From Anaerolineales bacterium UBA5797 (GTDB lineage: Bacteria > Chloroflexota > Anaerolineae > Anaerolineales > Villigracilaceae), in contig DIDP01000012.1 of the NCBI GenBank assembly GCA_002418205.1, forward strand, positions 98,917-111,416: a stretch of 12,500 nucleotides of DNA. The letters are read 5' to 3'. The notes under the pieces were generated by a model. It worked only from the letters and a program-made list of their open reading frames with translations, ran no database searches and was not told the DNA's origin. Shown piece after piece: positions 1 to 6,643 of the stretch. Both the position numbers and the translations under genes were made by a program. Within the stretch, counting starts at the first letter, position 1. Each line of letters opens with the position of its first letter.

Positions 1-59
1 GGTGCTTGTCCCCCGTATCGAAACCCGCAGTCGAAGCGCAGAGAGTAAACGAATTGCTT

Positions 60-644
60 ATGCAACAACGCAGTGAAGAGACACGAACAAGAATCATGGA
101 AGCCGCGATCAAGCTGTTTTCCAACAACGGCTACAACAAAGCCAGCGTGGACGAGATCTGCGCGGAGGCGGGCATCAGCAAAGGCGCGTTCTACCATCAT
201 TTCAAGAGCAAACAGGAACTCTTCCTTGCCCTGCTGGATGGCTGGCTGCAAACGATCGACAGCGCCATCGAGGCAGCGAAGGATTTACCCGCCCCAAAAA
301 CCTTCACGCGGATGACCGAAGCCTTTCCCTATATCTTCGAGACCGCCGGCGATGGTCTGCCCATGTTCCTCGAGTTCTGGCTGCAAGCCAGCCGCGATAA
401 AAAGATCTGGGAGGCGAGCATTGCCCCCTACCGCCGCTATCACAAGCATTTCACCTCGCTCATCAAAAAGGGCGTGGAGGAAGGTTCATTCGTCGAAGTG
501 GACCCTGAACTCGCCTCGCGCATGATCGTCTCCACGGCGATGGGCTTGCTGCTGCAAAGCCTGCTCGACCCGAAAGGCGCGAAATGGGAAAAGGTCGCAC
601 GCGATAGTACGAACATGCTGGTGGATGGTTTGTTGAAGAGATAA
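60..644 (+). CDS. TetR/AcrR-family transcriptional regulator
   Basis: One-component repressor-type regulator of about 194 residues. The N-terminal DNA-binding domain is clear: the segment from TRTRIMEAAIKLFSNNG through DEICAEAGISKGAFYHHF is the classic TetR helix-turn-helix with its GAFYHHF recognition helix and the following KSKQELF. The rest is a variable helical ligand-binding domain, so the inducer cannot be read. The start is uncertain. The frame stays open to the left edge, with a TTG at position 6, but the ATG at 60 gives normal family spacing before the HTH and was chosen; no strong Shine-Dalgarno precedes either. It lies upstream of, and co-oriented with, a dehydrogenase gene, separated by a palindromic repeat. 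It may regulate that gene or itself. Family assignment is firm; target and ligand are unknown. Confidence 0.9.
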   Translation: MQQRSEETRTRIMEAAIKLFSNNGYNKASVDEICAEAGISKGAFYHHFKSKQELFLALLDGWLQTIDSAIEAAKDLPAPKTFTRMTEAFPYIFETAGDGLPMFLEFWLQASRDKKIWEASIAPYRRYHKHFTSLIKKGVEEGSFVEVDPELASRMIVSTAMGLLLQSLLDPKGAKWEKVARDSTNMLVDGLLKR

Positions 645-733
645 CGTCATTGCGAGACGCCGAAGGCGGCGAAGCAATCTCCCACACGATGATGTGGATT
701 ACTTCATCGAATTGCGCTTTCCTCGCAATGACA
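645..733. repeat. Palindromic dispersed-repeat-like element between tetR-type gene and SDR gene
   Basis: The intergenic DNA begins right after the TAA stop and forms nested inverted repeats. CGTCATTGCGAG (645-656) pairs with CTCGCAATGACA (722-733), 11 of 12 matching. GAAGCAATC (671-679) pairs with GATTACTTC (697-705), 8 of 9. CCACA (682-686) pairs with TGTGG (693-697). The words CATTGCGAG, GAAGCAATC and CTCGCAATGA resemble a palindromic repeat I recall from several bacterial genomes. The transcript would fold into a long hairpin that could stabilise or terminate the tetR-type mRNA. Only one copy is present here, so its dispersed nature is inferred. Confidence 0.65.
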
Positions 734-747
734 GACACGGAGAGTAT

Positions 748-1740
748 ATGTGGCTGGTAACAGGCGCGACGGGACACATCGGCAACGTCCTTGTGCGGAA
801 ACTCCTCGAACGCGGGGAAAAGGTGCGGGCGTTGATCCCGCCCGGCGAAAGCCGCGAATCAATTCAGGGGTTGGAGGTCGAGGCGATCGAAGGCGATATC
901 CTGAATCTCGACTCGTTGTTCAATTCCCTGCAAGGCACGCGCGGCGTCTTCCACCTCGCGGGGGTCATTTCGATCATGCCCGGGTCGAATGAGCTTGTCC
1001 ACAAGGTGAACGTGGAGGGCACGCGCAATGTGCTCCGCGCCGCAATGGAAATGAAGATCCAGAAACTGGTGTACACGAGTTCGATCCATGCGATCAAACG
1101 CGTCGAGGCAGGCGTGATCGATGAAGCGCTGCCATATGACCCTGACAACCCGTACGGCGCCTATGACCGCTCGAAGGCGCAGGCAACATTGGATGTGCAA
1201 CAGGCGGCTCATTCCGGACTGGAGGCTGTGATCGCCTGCCCCACGGGCGTGATCGGTCCCTTTGACTTTCGCGGCTCGATGATGGGACACGTCATCCGCA
1301 CCGCCGCCGAGAAGAAGCCGACGCTGTATGTGGACGGCGCGTACGATTTCGTGGACGTGCGCGATGTGGTGGACGGCTTGATCGCCGCAGCCGAACACGG
1401 CAAACGCGGCGAGAGCTACATCCTTTCGGGGCAGCGCATGAGCGTGAGGTACCTGCTCGAGACCGTGCGCGAGATCACCGGACAGGGCTTCATGCTGATG
1501 AAGATGCCGTTCGAACTGGCGAAGTGGGCGGCGCAGTTCACCCCGTTCTACTACCGCTGGACGAAGTCCTCCCCGCGCTTCACACCCTATTCCCTCGAGG
1601 TCTTGAGAAGCAACTCGAATATAAGTCATGCAAAAGCGACGCGCGAACTGGGCTATCAGCCGCGCTCACTCTACGAAAGCATTGCAGATACCGTGAGGTG
1701 GTTCCTGTCTCGCAGGGCATTTGCAAAAATCGAAAATTAA
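748..1740 (+). CDS. Extended SDR: NAD(P)-dependent epimerase/dehydratase-family protein
   Basis: Cytoplasmic Rossmann-fold oxidoreductase of 330 residues, similar in style to the dihydroflavonol-4-reductase/3-beta-hydroxysteroid dehydrogenase-like branch of extended SDRs. The nucleotide-binding GATGHIG motif is at residues 6-12. The FHLAG segment near 68-72 fits the loop after beta-4. The catalytic pair YDRSK (Y139, K143) follows TSS at 110-112. The ATG at 748 is preferred because GGAG (739-742) precedes it at good distance and the protein then begins directly with the first beta strand. An in-frame start at 694 would only translate the palindromic repeat. The substrate is unknown. The gene is followed 14 bases later by the DegV gene, suggesting co-transcription. 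Confidence 0.88.
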   Translation: MWLVTGATGHIGNVLVRKLLERGEKVRALIPPGESRESIQGLEVEAIEGDILNLDSLFNSLQGTRGVFHLAGVISIMPGSNELVHKVNVEGTRNVLRAAMEMKIQKLVYTSSIHAIKRVEAGVIDEALPYDPDNPYGAYDRSKAQATLDVQQAAHSGLEAVIACPTGVIGPFDFRGSMMGHVIRTAAEKKPTLYVDGAYDFVDVRDVVDGLIAAAEHGKRGESYILSGQRMSVRYLLETVREITGQGFMLMKMPFELAKWAAQFTPFYYRWTKSSPRFTPYSLEVLRSNSNISHAKATRELGYQPRSLYESIADTVRWFLSRRAFAKIEN

Positions 1741-1754
1741 CAAAGGAAACAAAA

Positions 1755-2615
1755 ATGAAAATCGTGACCGATTGCGCGGCAGATATGCCAAATGAAGAAC
1801 TGGAAAAACTGGGCATCATCCAGGCTCCGCTCTTCATCCAATTCCCCGAGGGGGAGGTGAACTCCGCAGATATTTCAGCGGATGATTTCTACAACCGCCT
1901 CGAAGCCATGCGCCCGCAGATCCCCACCACGGCGCAGCCCTCGGGCGGCATCTTCGCCGACTTGTACAGCAGGATCGCACAAATGGAAAAGAACATCCTC
2001 TCGATCCATATCTCATCAGGTTTGAGCGGAACGATCAACGCCGCGCGCGATGGCGGCGAACAGGTGAAGGGCGAGGCAAATGTCAGCTTTTGGGACACGC
2101 TCACCCTCTCAGGCGGGGAACGCTTCCAGGTGCTTGCCGCGGCATTTGCTTCGAAGGCGGGCTGGGCAATGGACAAGATCCATGAACGGCTTGAAATGAT
2201 CCGCGAGAAGACCGAGGTGATCTACACGCTCGATACCCTCGAATACCTGGCGCGCGGCGGCCGCATCGGACGCGTCAAGGCGATGGCCGGCGCGCTGCTG
2301 AACCTCAAGCCGGTCATCCGCGTGGACACGGACGGCAGGTATAGCACCGTTACCACCGGGCGTACGCTCGGCAAATCAATGAAGGCGATCGCCGATCATC
2401 TGGCTGAAAAATATGGAGGCACGCCCGTCTGGGTCACTGTACTGCATGGTCGCTTCGCTGAAAAGGCGGATGCCCTTGCCGATGAGTTCAAAGAGAGACT
2501 CAACATCGCAAAACTTGAAGTGATGCGCATTTCGCCCGTATTGGGCGTGCATACCGGTCCCGGTATTGTCGGCGCGGCGGTGGTGCCGATGGAATTGATG
2601 GAAGATCTGAAATAA
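1755..2615 (+). CDS. DegV family protein (fatty-acid-binding, FakB-like)
   Basis: Soluble lipid-binding protein of 286 residues, the usual DegV length. Family members bind a long-chain fatty acid, and those named FakB present it to the kinase FakA for phosphorylation. Visible signatures are IVTDCAADMP at the N-terminus (the usual VTDS has Cys in place of Ser), PTTAQPS (57-63), ISSGLSGT (86-93, the fatty-acid head-group region), TLEYLARGGRIG (161-172) and LLNLKPVI (181-188). The ATG at 1755 is preceded by AAAGGA (1742-1747); longer in-frame starts overlap the SDR gene. No FakA-like (DhaK-domain) gene is nearby, so a FakB role is not proven. The gene ends at a hairpin at 2645-2680. Confidence 0.92.
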   Translation: MKIVTDCAADMPNEELEKLGIIQAPLFIQFPEGEVNSADISADDFYNRLEAMRPQIPTTAQPSGGIFADLYSRIAQMEKNILSIHISSGLSGTINAARDGGEQVKGEANVSFWDTLTLSGGERFQVLAAAFASKAGWAMDKIHERLEMIREKTEVIYTLDTLEYLARGGRIGRVKAMAGALLNLKPVIRVDTDGRYSTVTTGRTLGKSMKAIADHLAEKYGGTPVWVTVLHGRFAEKADALADEFKERLNIAKLEVMRISPVLGVHTGPGIVGAAVVPMELMEDLK

Positions 2616-2644
2616 CCACGCCAAATCCCACAATTGGCACATAC

Positions 2645-2680
2645 AAGTCAAAAGCCGCCGGAACCGGCGGCCTTTGACTT
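2645..2680. terminator. Bidirectional hairpin terminator between convergent genes
   Basis: GCCGCCGG (2654-2661) and CCGGCGGC (2664-2671) form a perfect 8-bp GC stem. It is extended by AAGTCAAAA (2645-2653) against CTTTGACTT (2672-2680). The A- and T-rich flanks give short U-tracts on both strands. It lies between the + strand DegV gene and the - strand operon, so it can serve both. The short U-tracts make efficiency uncertain. Confidence 0.75.
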
Positions 2681-2708
2681 TCACACGCGATCTATGTGTT
2701 GCTTGGCA

Positions 2709-3089
2709 TCACTCCACATAAATCTCTACGTGCTCCCCGTCCTCTTCATCGGTCACATCGATGATCTTGCCTGTGACACCCGAACGCAAAGCCTCCATCA
2801 CGTTCGACATATCCACGCCCTCGACCTCCGGCGCGAAGTGCGCGCCGATCTTCATGCCCGCATCCACCAGCGCCAGCGGGATCTGCACAGACGCCTTCGA
2901 GCGTCCCGAGCGCACATCCGTCACGCGGATTCGCAACCAGCGCGGCGAACCAGGCATCCCCGGCGCGCGAGGCGGAGTGGGTCCGCGTCGCTCCGACAAG
3001 GCTGCCAGCAGTTTCGTCCCCTCCTCGGCGCTGAGCTTCCCCTCCTCGATCATCTTCAAGATCTTCATTCGTTCTTCAGAGCTGGCCAT
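2709..3089 (-). CDS. Small soluble protein with N-terminal SHOCT-like helical module
   Basis: Protein of 126 residues, not assigned to a named function. Residues 5-31 carry a two-helix module of the pattern EERxxILxxxEEGKLS..EE, also found in the three genes upstream. A Pro/Gly/Arg linker (36-49) leads to a C-terminal domain (51-126) starting WLRIRV and ending in DEEDGEHVEIYVE. That domain is related to the C-terminal part of the neighbouring two-TM protein, but the TM helices are missing here. No signal peptide or TM segment is seen, so it is probably cytoplasmic. An AAGGAGG Shine-Dalgarno precedes the ATG, and the upstream stop codon overlaps that site, indicating translational coupling. 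It is the last gene of the operon. Confidence 0.8.
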   Translation of the reverse strand: MASSEERMKILKMIEEGKLSAEEGTKLLAALSERRGPTPPRAPGMPGSPRWLRIRVTDVRSGRSKASVQIPLALVDAGMKIGAHFAPEVEGVDMSNVMEALRSGVTGKIIDVTDEEDGEHVEIYVE

Positions 3090-3100
3090 CTCACACCTCC

Positions 3101-3730
3101 TTAACCGATATAGACCTGCACACGCTCGCCGTCCTCGTCATCGTTCACATTGACGATGAACGGTTCGCCGGTTTTACCCGTTGCATCCAACACTTCGATA
3201 ATTCCATCCACGTTCGCCTTGCTCATGCCGCGCATGTTATGACCGAAATTCCGCAGGAACCATGCCGTCAGCCCGAGCGGGATCGGAAAACCGAGCGTAA
3301 TATTCCTCGGCCCATCATGCGCCTCACGACGATCCACATTCACATAGATCCACTTCGAACCCTGCCCCGCCGCGCCGATGGCGATCAACAGCACGCCCAG
3401 CATCAACGGGAACATCAGGCAAAAGAACCAGAAGTTGACCCCGGCATTCTGCTGAACCGCATAAATGCCCCAGGCGCTGAACACCGCGATCAGCACGCCG
3501 ATCCACAAGGGGATCATCGCAAACCGACGCGCCCGCGCCTTCACCTCTTCGAACTCGGGAGCGGATGCCCCGCCTCCTTCGAAGCCGGAGTTTGATTCCG
3601 TTTCAAATACTTCCACGTCGGCCTCAGCCGAATCATCATCGAGGGCGCGCATCAACTTCGCGGCTTCCTCGGCTGAGATCCTTCCCTCCTCCACCATCTG
3701 GAGGATCTTCTTTCGCTCTTCAGAGGACAT
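3101..3730 (-). CDS. Two-TM membrane protein with N-terminal SHOCT-like module
   Basis: Protein of 209 residues. Residues 1-30 form the shared helical module (EERKKIL.. EEGRISAEEA). An acidic, Gly/Ser-containing linker follows (31-62). Two hydrophobic segments lie near 72-92 and 99-121, separated by a short loop (QQNAGVN). With positive residues KARARR before TM1, both termini should face the cytoplasm. The C-terminal domain (127-209) begins WIYVNV and ends NDDEDGERVQVYIG, matching the soluble protein encoded next. Its ATG overlaps the stop of the DUF4097 gene as TAATG, with GGAGG just upstream inside that gene. No specific function is recognised. The layout suggests a membrane anchor or sensor for the module proteins. 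Confidence 0.82.
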   Translation of the reverse strand: MSSEERKKILQMVEEGRISAEEAAKLMRALDDDSAEADVEVFETESNSGFEGGGASAPEFEEVKARARRFAMIPLWIGVLIAVFSAWGIYAVQQNAGVNFWFFCLMFPLMLGVLLIAIGAAGQGSKWIYVNVDRREAHDGPRNITLGFPIPLGLTAWFLRNFGHNMRGMSKANVDGIIEVLDATGKTGEPFIVNVNDDEDGERVQVYIG

Positions 3731-4830
3731 TATTTGCCTCCTTCCAAAGCCTTGAGCAATTCCTCCGCCTGCGCCGCGGTGATCTTCTTCTCGGCAAGCA
3801 TCTTCAAGATCGCCAGCCGTTCCTCCTCAGCCACCGGCTCGGAGGAAGGCACAGATGGGGTCGGAACGCCTTTTGGTCCCAGGTCCCAATTCCAGCGGCC
3901 AACGTTCACATTCGCCTTCCACTTGCGCGCATGGCGCTCGGCATGACGTTCCGCACGGCGGGCAGCCTCCTCGGCGCGTCTGGCGGCCTGGGCGGTCGCC
4001 CGTTCCACCTGGCGCGAGATCCGTTCGCCAAAACCGGACCAGTCGAAATTCAAACCGGCAAAGTTTCCGAACTCCTGGGCAAACTCGCCCGCATCGGCGC
4101 GGTTGCTCACACGGACATCGCCGCCGGCGCTGAGTGAGATCTTCGCTGAACCATTCCCAAGCACAACGACGCGCTCGGTGGCATCCTCATCAGGTTCGAT
4201 GTCGGGCCAGTCGAATTCGATCCGGTCGCCCTGCATGGAAAGAGTGGCATTGGCATTGGGCGGCAACACAAGCAGAACATCATCGCCTGCAACCACGGCA
4301 TACGAACCATCCGGTTTGGGGTCGAGATAAATGATCACATCCGCGCCCACATTGACTCTGATGTTCCCGCGCGCGCCGCGCAACGCAAGATCGTTCGCGA
4401 TCGAGTCGAGCGATATGTTGCCATCCACGTCCCGAACGGATACATCGCCCTGGGCGTTCTTTACATAGAGATTCCCCTTCGCACCGCGCAGGCTGAAATC
4501 GGCGCGGACCGTGCCAATGGCGATCGAGTTCACATCACGAACGGAGAGGTCCCCTGCGATCTCCCGCAACTCGATATTCCCCTGCACGCCGCGGATGGAC
4601 CCGTCCCCGCCGATCGTTTCGAACTCGAACGAAGATTCTTTGGGAACGCGGAGTGAGAGGTCGCCGCCACAGGACAGTGAGACCTCCTCACCGTTCTGCT
4701 CGAGGCGAATCTCTTCGTCATCACCTTTCACAAGGATGTCGGCGCCATCCCAGCCCACGATGCTGAGGTCGCCGCCAATGGTGTCCACTTTGATCCTGGG
4801 GGAATTACCGGCAGAAATTGTCCTGGACAT
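3730..4830 (-). CDS. DUF4097-type repeat protein with C-terminal SHOCT-like module (LiaX/YvlB-like domain set)
   Basis: Protein of 366 residues with no signal peptide or TM segment. The N-terminal part is beta-rich. Residues 75-163 contain five tandem units of 17-18 residues, such as GDGSIRGVQGNIELREIA and GDVSVRDVDGNISLDSIA, expected to stack as a beta-solenoid/adhesin-like DUF4097 fold. A charged Ala/Arg/Glu helix (about 266-303) follows. The C-terminus (335-363) is the EERLAIL..KKITAAQAEELL module. LiaX and YvlB of Firmicutes combine a related helical module with DUF4097, but at the N-terminus, and LiaX is tied to envelope stress. The start is set by GAGGAG six bases upstream, overlapping the DUF2089 stop. 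Domain calls are good; function is inferred. Confidence 0.85.
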   Translation of the reverse strand: MSRTISAGNSPRIKVDTIGGDLSIVGWDGADILVKGDDEEIRLEQNGEEVSLSCGGDLSLRVPKESSFEFETIGGDGSIRGVQGNIELREIAGDLSVRDVNSIAIGTVRADFSLRGAKGNLYVKNAQGDVSVRDVDGNISLDSIANDLALRGARGNIRVNVGADVIIYLDPKPDGSYAVVAGDDVLLVLPPNANATLSMQGDRIEFDWPDIEPDEDATERVVVLGNGSAKISLSAGGDVRVSNRADAGEFAQEFGNFAGLNFDWSGFGERISRQVERATAQAARRAEEAARRAERHAERHARKWKANVNVGRWNWDLGPKGVPTPSVPSSEPVAEEERLAILKMLAEKKITAAQAEELLKALEGGK

Positions 4831-4833
4831 AGC

Positions 4834-5217
4834 TTACTCCTCTTCTCCACGCAGCATGCGCATGGCTTCATCGGCTGAGATCTTCCCTGATTCCAGATCC
4901 TCCAATACGGCATTTCGTTTTTCAGCGCTGATCTCGATCGGCTCCTCCTTGCCGGGTTCAAAGCCAAGGGCACGGATCACTTCATGCAGACGGTTTCGAA
5001 TCGTCGGGTAGGAAAGATCGAGTTCCTGCTCCATGCGGTTGATCTTGCCTTCACAGCGGACGAAGGTCACAATAAAATCCAAATGTTCGGCGGTCAGATG
5101 TGAAAACGGACCGCCCGTAAAGCGCCCTTCGATGGATGTGTCACATGAGGGGCATTGCAAACGGGCAACCGTCAATTCAGAACGACAGACTGGACAACGA
5201 GTAGGTGCGGGATGCAT
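4834..5217 (-). CDS. DUF2089 family zinc-ribbon/HTH putative regulator
   Basis: Protein of 127 residues. CPVC (8-11) and CPSC (22-25) form a zinc ribbon. Residues about 40-85 (LTAEHLDFIVTFVRCEGKIN, then ELDLSYPTIRNRLHEVI) form a helix-turn-helix of the DUF2089 type, resembling sigma-4-like DNA-binding helices. Residues 97-124 (EKRNAVLEDLESGKISADEA) are the helical SHOCT-like module shared with the next three genes. AGGAGG at 5224-5229 precedes the ATG. The gene lies 21 bases after the MFS gene and 3 bases before the DUF4097 gene, so they are probably one transcript. A DNA-binding role is inferred from the fold; no target is visible. Confidence 0.88.
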   Translation of the reverse strand: MHPAPTRCPVCRSELTVARLQCPSCDTSIEGRFTGGPFSHLTAEHLDFIVTFVRCEGKINRMEQELDLSYPTIRNRLHEVIRALGFEPGKEEPIEISAEKRNAVLEDLESGKISADEAMRMLRGEEE

Positions 5218-5238
5218 GACAAGCCTCCTGAGTTAATT

Positions 5239-6489
5239 TTATGCGCTTTCCTGTAAAGCCGCCACAGTCGCAGCCTTTTCACTTCGCATACGGTGTATGC
5301 CGAGAAAACCGATGGTTGAAAGCAGACCGATGAAACCGGCAACATACCAGAGATAATTTGGATTGGGCCCATCGATGATCAAGCCCGCCAGATAAGGTCC
5401 GACCGCGAACGGGATGCCCCACGAAAAACCGGAGACAGCCATGTACCGTCCACGCATATCTTCGGGGGCAAAACTTGCCACCAGAGCCTGGGAAACCGGC
5501 GAGACGATCATTTCACCGACTGTGATGATGACCATCGCCAGAACGAACATGAAGTACACCGAGACGAATCCATACATCGCGAAACCGATTGCGTACAAGA
5601 CGGTCCCGAATGCCATCATAAGCATCGGCGGATATTTGGTGATGCGGCGTGTGATCGGGAACTGCATCAACACGACCATCGCGGCGTTCAGGCTGAGCAG
5701 CATGCCGTAGTGCCATTCGGAGGTCCCATGTTCGTTGCGCAGGAAAACGCCCAGTGTGGTGTTCATATTCATGTAGGTCAGCACCTGCAACATGACCGCG
5801 CCGAGGAAGAGCATGAAGGCGCTGTCACGAAGGACCTTTCCATATCCGGCAAAACTGGATGCGACCGTCGGCTGGGGTTCACCGGGATGAGCCTGGGGTT
5901 TTGTCTCAGGGATAAATAACGAGATCAGGACCACCGTCAGAAGAGAGACCGCCGCGTCCGTAATGAACAGCAGGAGGTAGGATTTCGCCGCCAGCAATCC
6001 ACCGATCGCGGGACCGATCGTCACAGACAGGTTGAAGGCAACCCGCAGGATTCCGTATCCGTCGGCGCGTTTTTCCTCGGGGAGGATATCCGCCACCATT
6101 GCCTGATGCGCAGGTCCCGCAACATCTGCAAGGATTCCCACAAATAAAGCCAGCACAAAAAACATCTGGAAGGAACCCGTCAAGCCCATTGCCACGGACG
6201 ACATGGAGGAGGCGATCAAGCCGAAGATGATGATGCCTTTGCGTCCGAAGCGGTCGGTCAGAGCCCCACCGATGGCTGAACCTGCAAAACTGGAAAGGGA
6301 AAATGTGGCGAATAACACACCGACGTCGGTCATCCCCACGCCGAATTTACTGGTAAGATAAAGAGCAAAGAACGGAAAGATGAGCGCTCCGCCGATCCGG
6401 TCGACAAAGGTGATGACCACCAGAATCCAAAATACACGTGGGTACTCGTGGTAGACATCTTTCATCTTTTGGAGCCTGGATGCAAACAT
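5239..6489 (-). CDS. MFS transporter (DHA1-like drug/solute efflux type)
   Basis: Integral membrane secondary transporter of 416 residues, the normal length for a 12-TM MFS protein. Motif A is clear as GGALTDRFGRKG (74-85) in the loop after TM2. A cytoplasmic central loop containing PETKPQAHPGEPQ divides the two halves, and repeated hydrophobic segments run throughout. Similarity is to proton-driven multidrug exporters, but the substrate cannot be read. A GAGG site (CCTC on + at 6494-6497) precedes the ATG. A consensus promoter lies 40-67 bases further upstream. The stop is 21 bases before the DUF2089 gene, so it is likely the first gene of a five-gene operon. Confidence 0.92.
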   Translation of the reverse strand: MFASRLQKMKDVYHEYPRVFWILVVITFVDRIGGALIFPFFALYLTSKFGVGMTDVGVLFATFSLSSFAGSAIGGALTDRFGRKGIIIFGLIASSMSSVAMGLTGSFQMFFVLALFVGILADVAGPAHQAMVADILPEEKRADGYGILRVAFNLSVTIGPAIGGLLAAKSYLLLFITDAAVSLLTVVLISLFIPETKPQAHPGEPQPTVASSFAGYGKVLRDSAFMLFLGAVMLQVLTYMNMNTTLGVFLRNEHGTSEWHYGMLLSLNAAMVVLMQFPITRRITKYPPMLMMAFGTVLYAIGFAMYGFVSVYFMFVLAMVIITVGEMIVSPVSQALVASFAPEDMRGRYMAVSGFSWGIPFAVGPYLAGLIIDGPNPNYLWYVAGFIGLLSTIGFLGIHRMRSEKAATVAALQESA

Positions 6490-6528
6490 TCTGCCTCAAT
6501 CCTATGTGTTGCTGTCAAATCTTAATAC

Positions 6529-6556
6529 ATTATAAGCATATTATTGAAATTGTCAA
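6529..6556 (-). promoter_or_regulatory. Consensus sigma-70-type promoter for the MFS-led operon
   Basis: Read on the minus strand, TTGACA (6556-6551) and TATAAT (6534-6529) are both perfect hexamers with a 16-base spacer, in an AT-rich region 40-67 bases upstream of the MFS start. It is interleaved with a + strand promoter. Confidence 0.8.
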
Positions 6557-6572
6557 GATTTATTTTCATAAT
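6544..6572 (+). promoter_or_regulatory. Putative promoter for the CorA-type gene
   Basis: TTGAAA (6544-6549), a 17-base spacer and CATAAT (6567-6572) each differ from consensus by one base. The start of transcription would fall near 6579, about 65 bases before the CorA ATG. Its -35 lies inside the spacer of the divergent MFS promoter. Confidence 0.6.
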
Positions 6573-6584
6573 TTTGATTTTAAG

Positions 6585-6600
6585 TTTGAATAATTTCAAA
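6585..6600. promoter_or_regulatory. Palindrome TTTGAA-N4-TTCAAA, possible operator
   Basis: A perfect 6+6 inverted repeat with spacer TAAT lies just downstream of the predicted + start and upstream of the CorA-type gene. The region is very AT-rich, so chance is possible. No regulator is assigned. Confidence 0.3.
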
Positions 6601-6643
6601 TAACTAGACTTTCACCTTGAAATTTTTCTAATCTGGAGCAGAA

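Noticed and set aside
75..90. Possible CRISPR or prophage signals anywhere in the window
   Set aside because: No regularly spaced direct repeats, cas-like, integrase or phage structural genes were seen; the position given is nominal.
859..1629. 256-codon open frame antisense to the SDR gene
   Set aside because: It lies wholly opposite a gene with clear catalytic motifs and its translation (His/Arg-rich, no domains) looks like a shadow frame produced by GC-rich codons.
1524..1754. Longer N-terminus for the DegV protein overlapping the SDR gene
   Set aside because: The extra residues are out-of-frame SDR sequence; the ATG at 1755 has its own Shine-Dalgarno and a normal DegV N-terminus.
3239..4137. 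Several + strand open frames opposite the SHOCT-like/DUF4097 genes
   Set aside because: They lack ribosome binding sites and family motifs and are explained by the codon use of the minus-strand genes.
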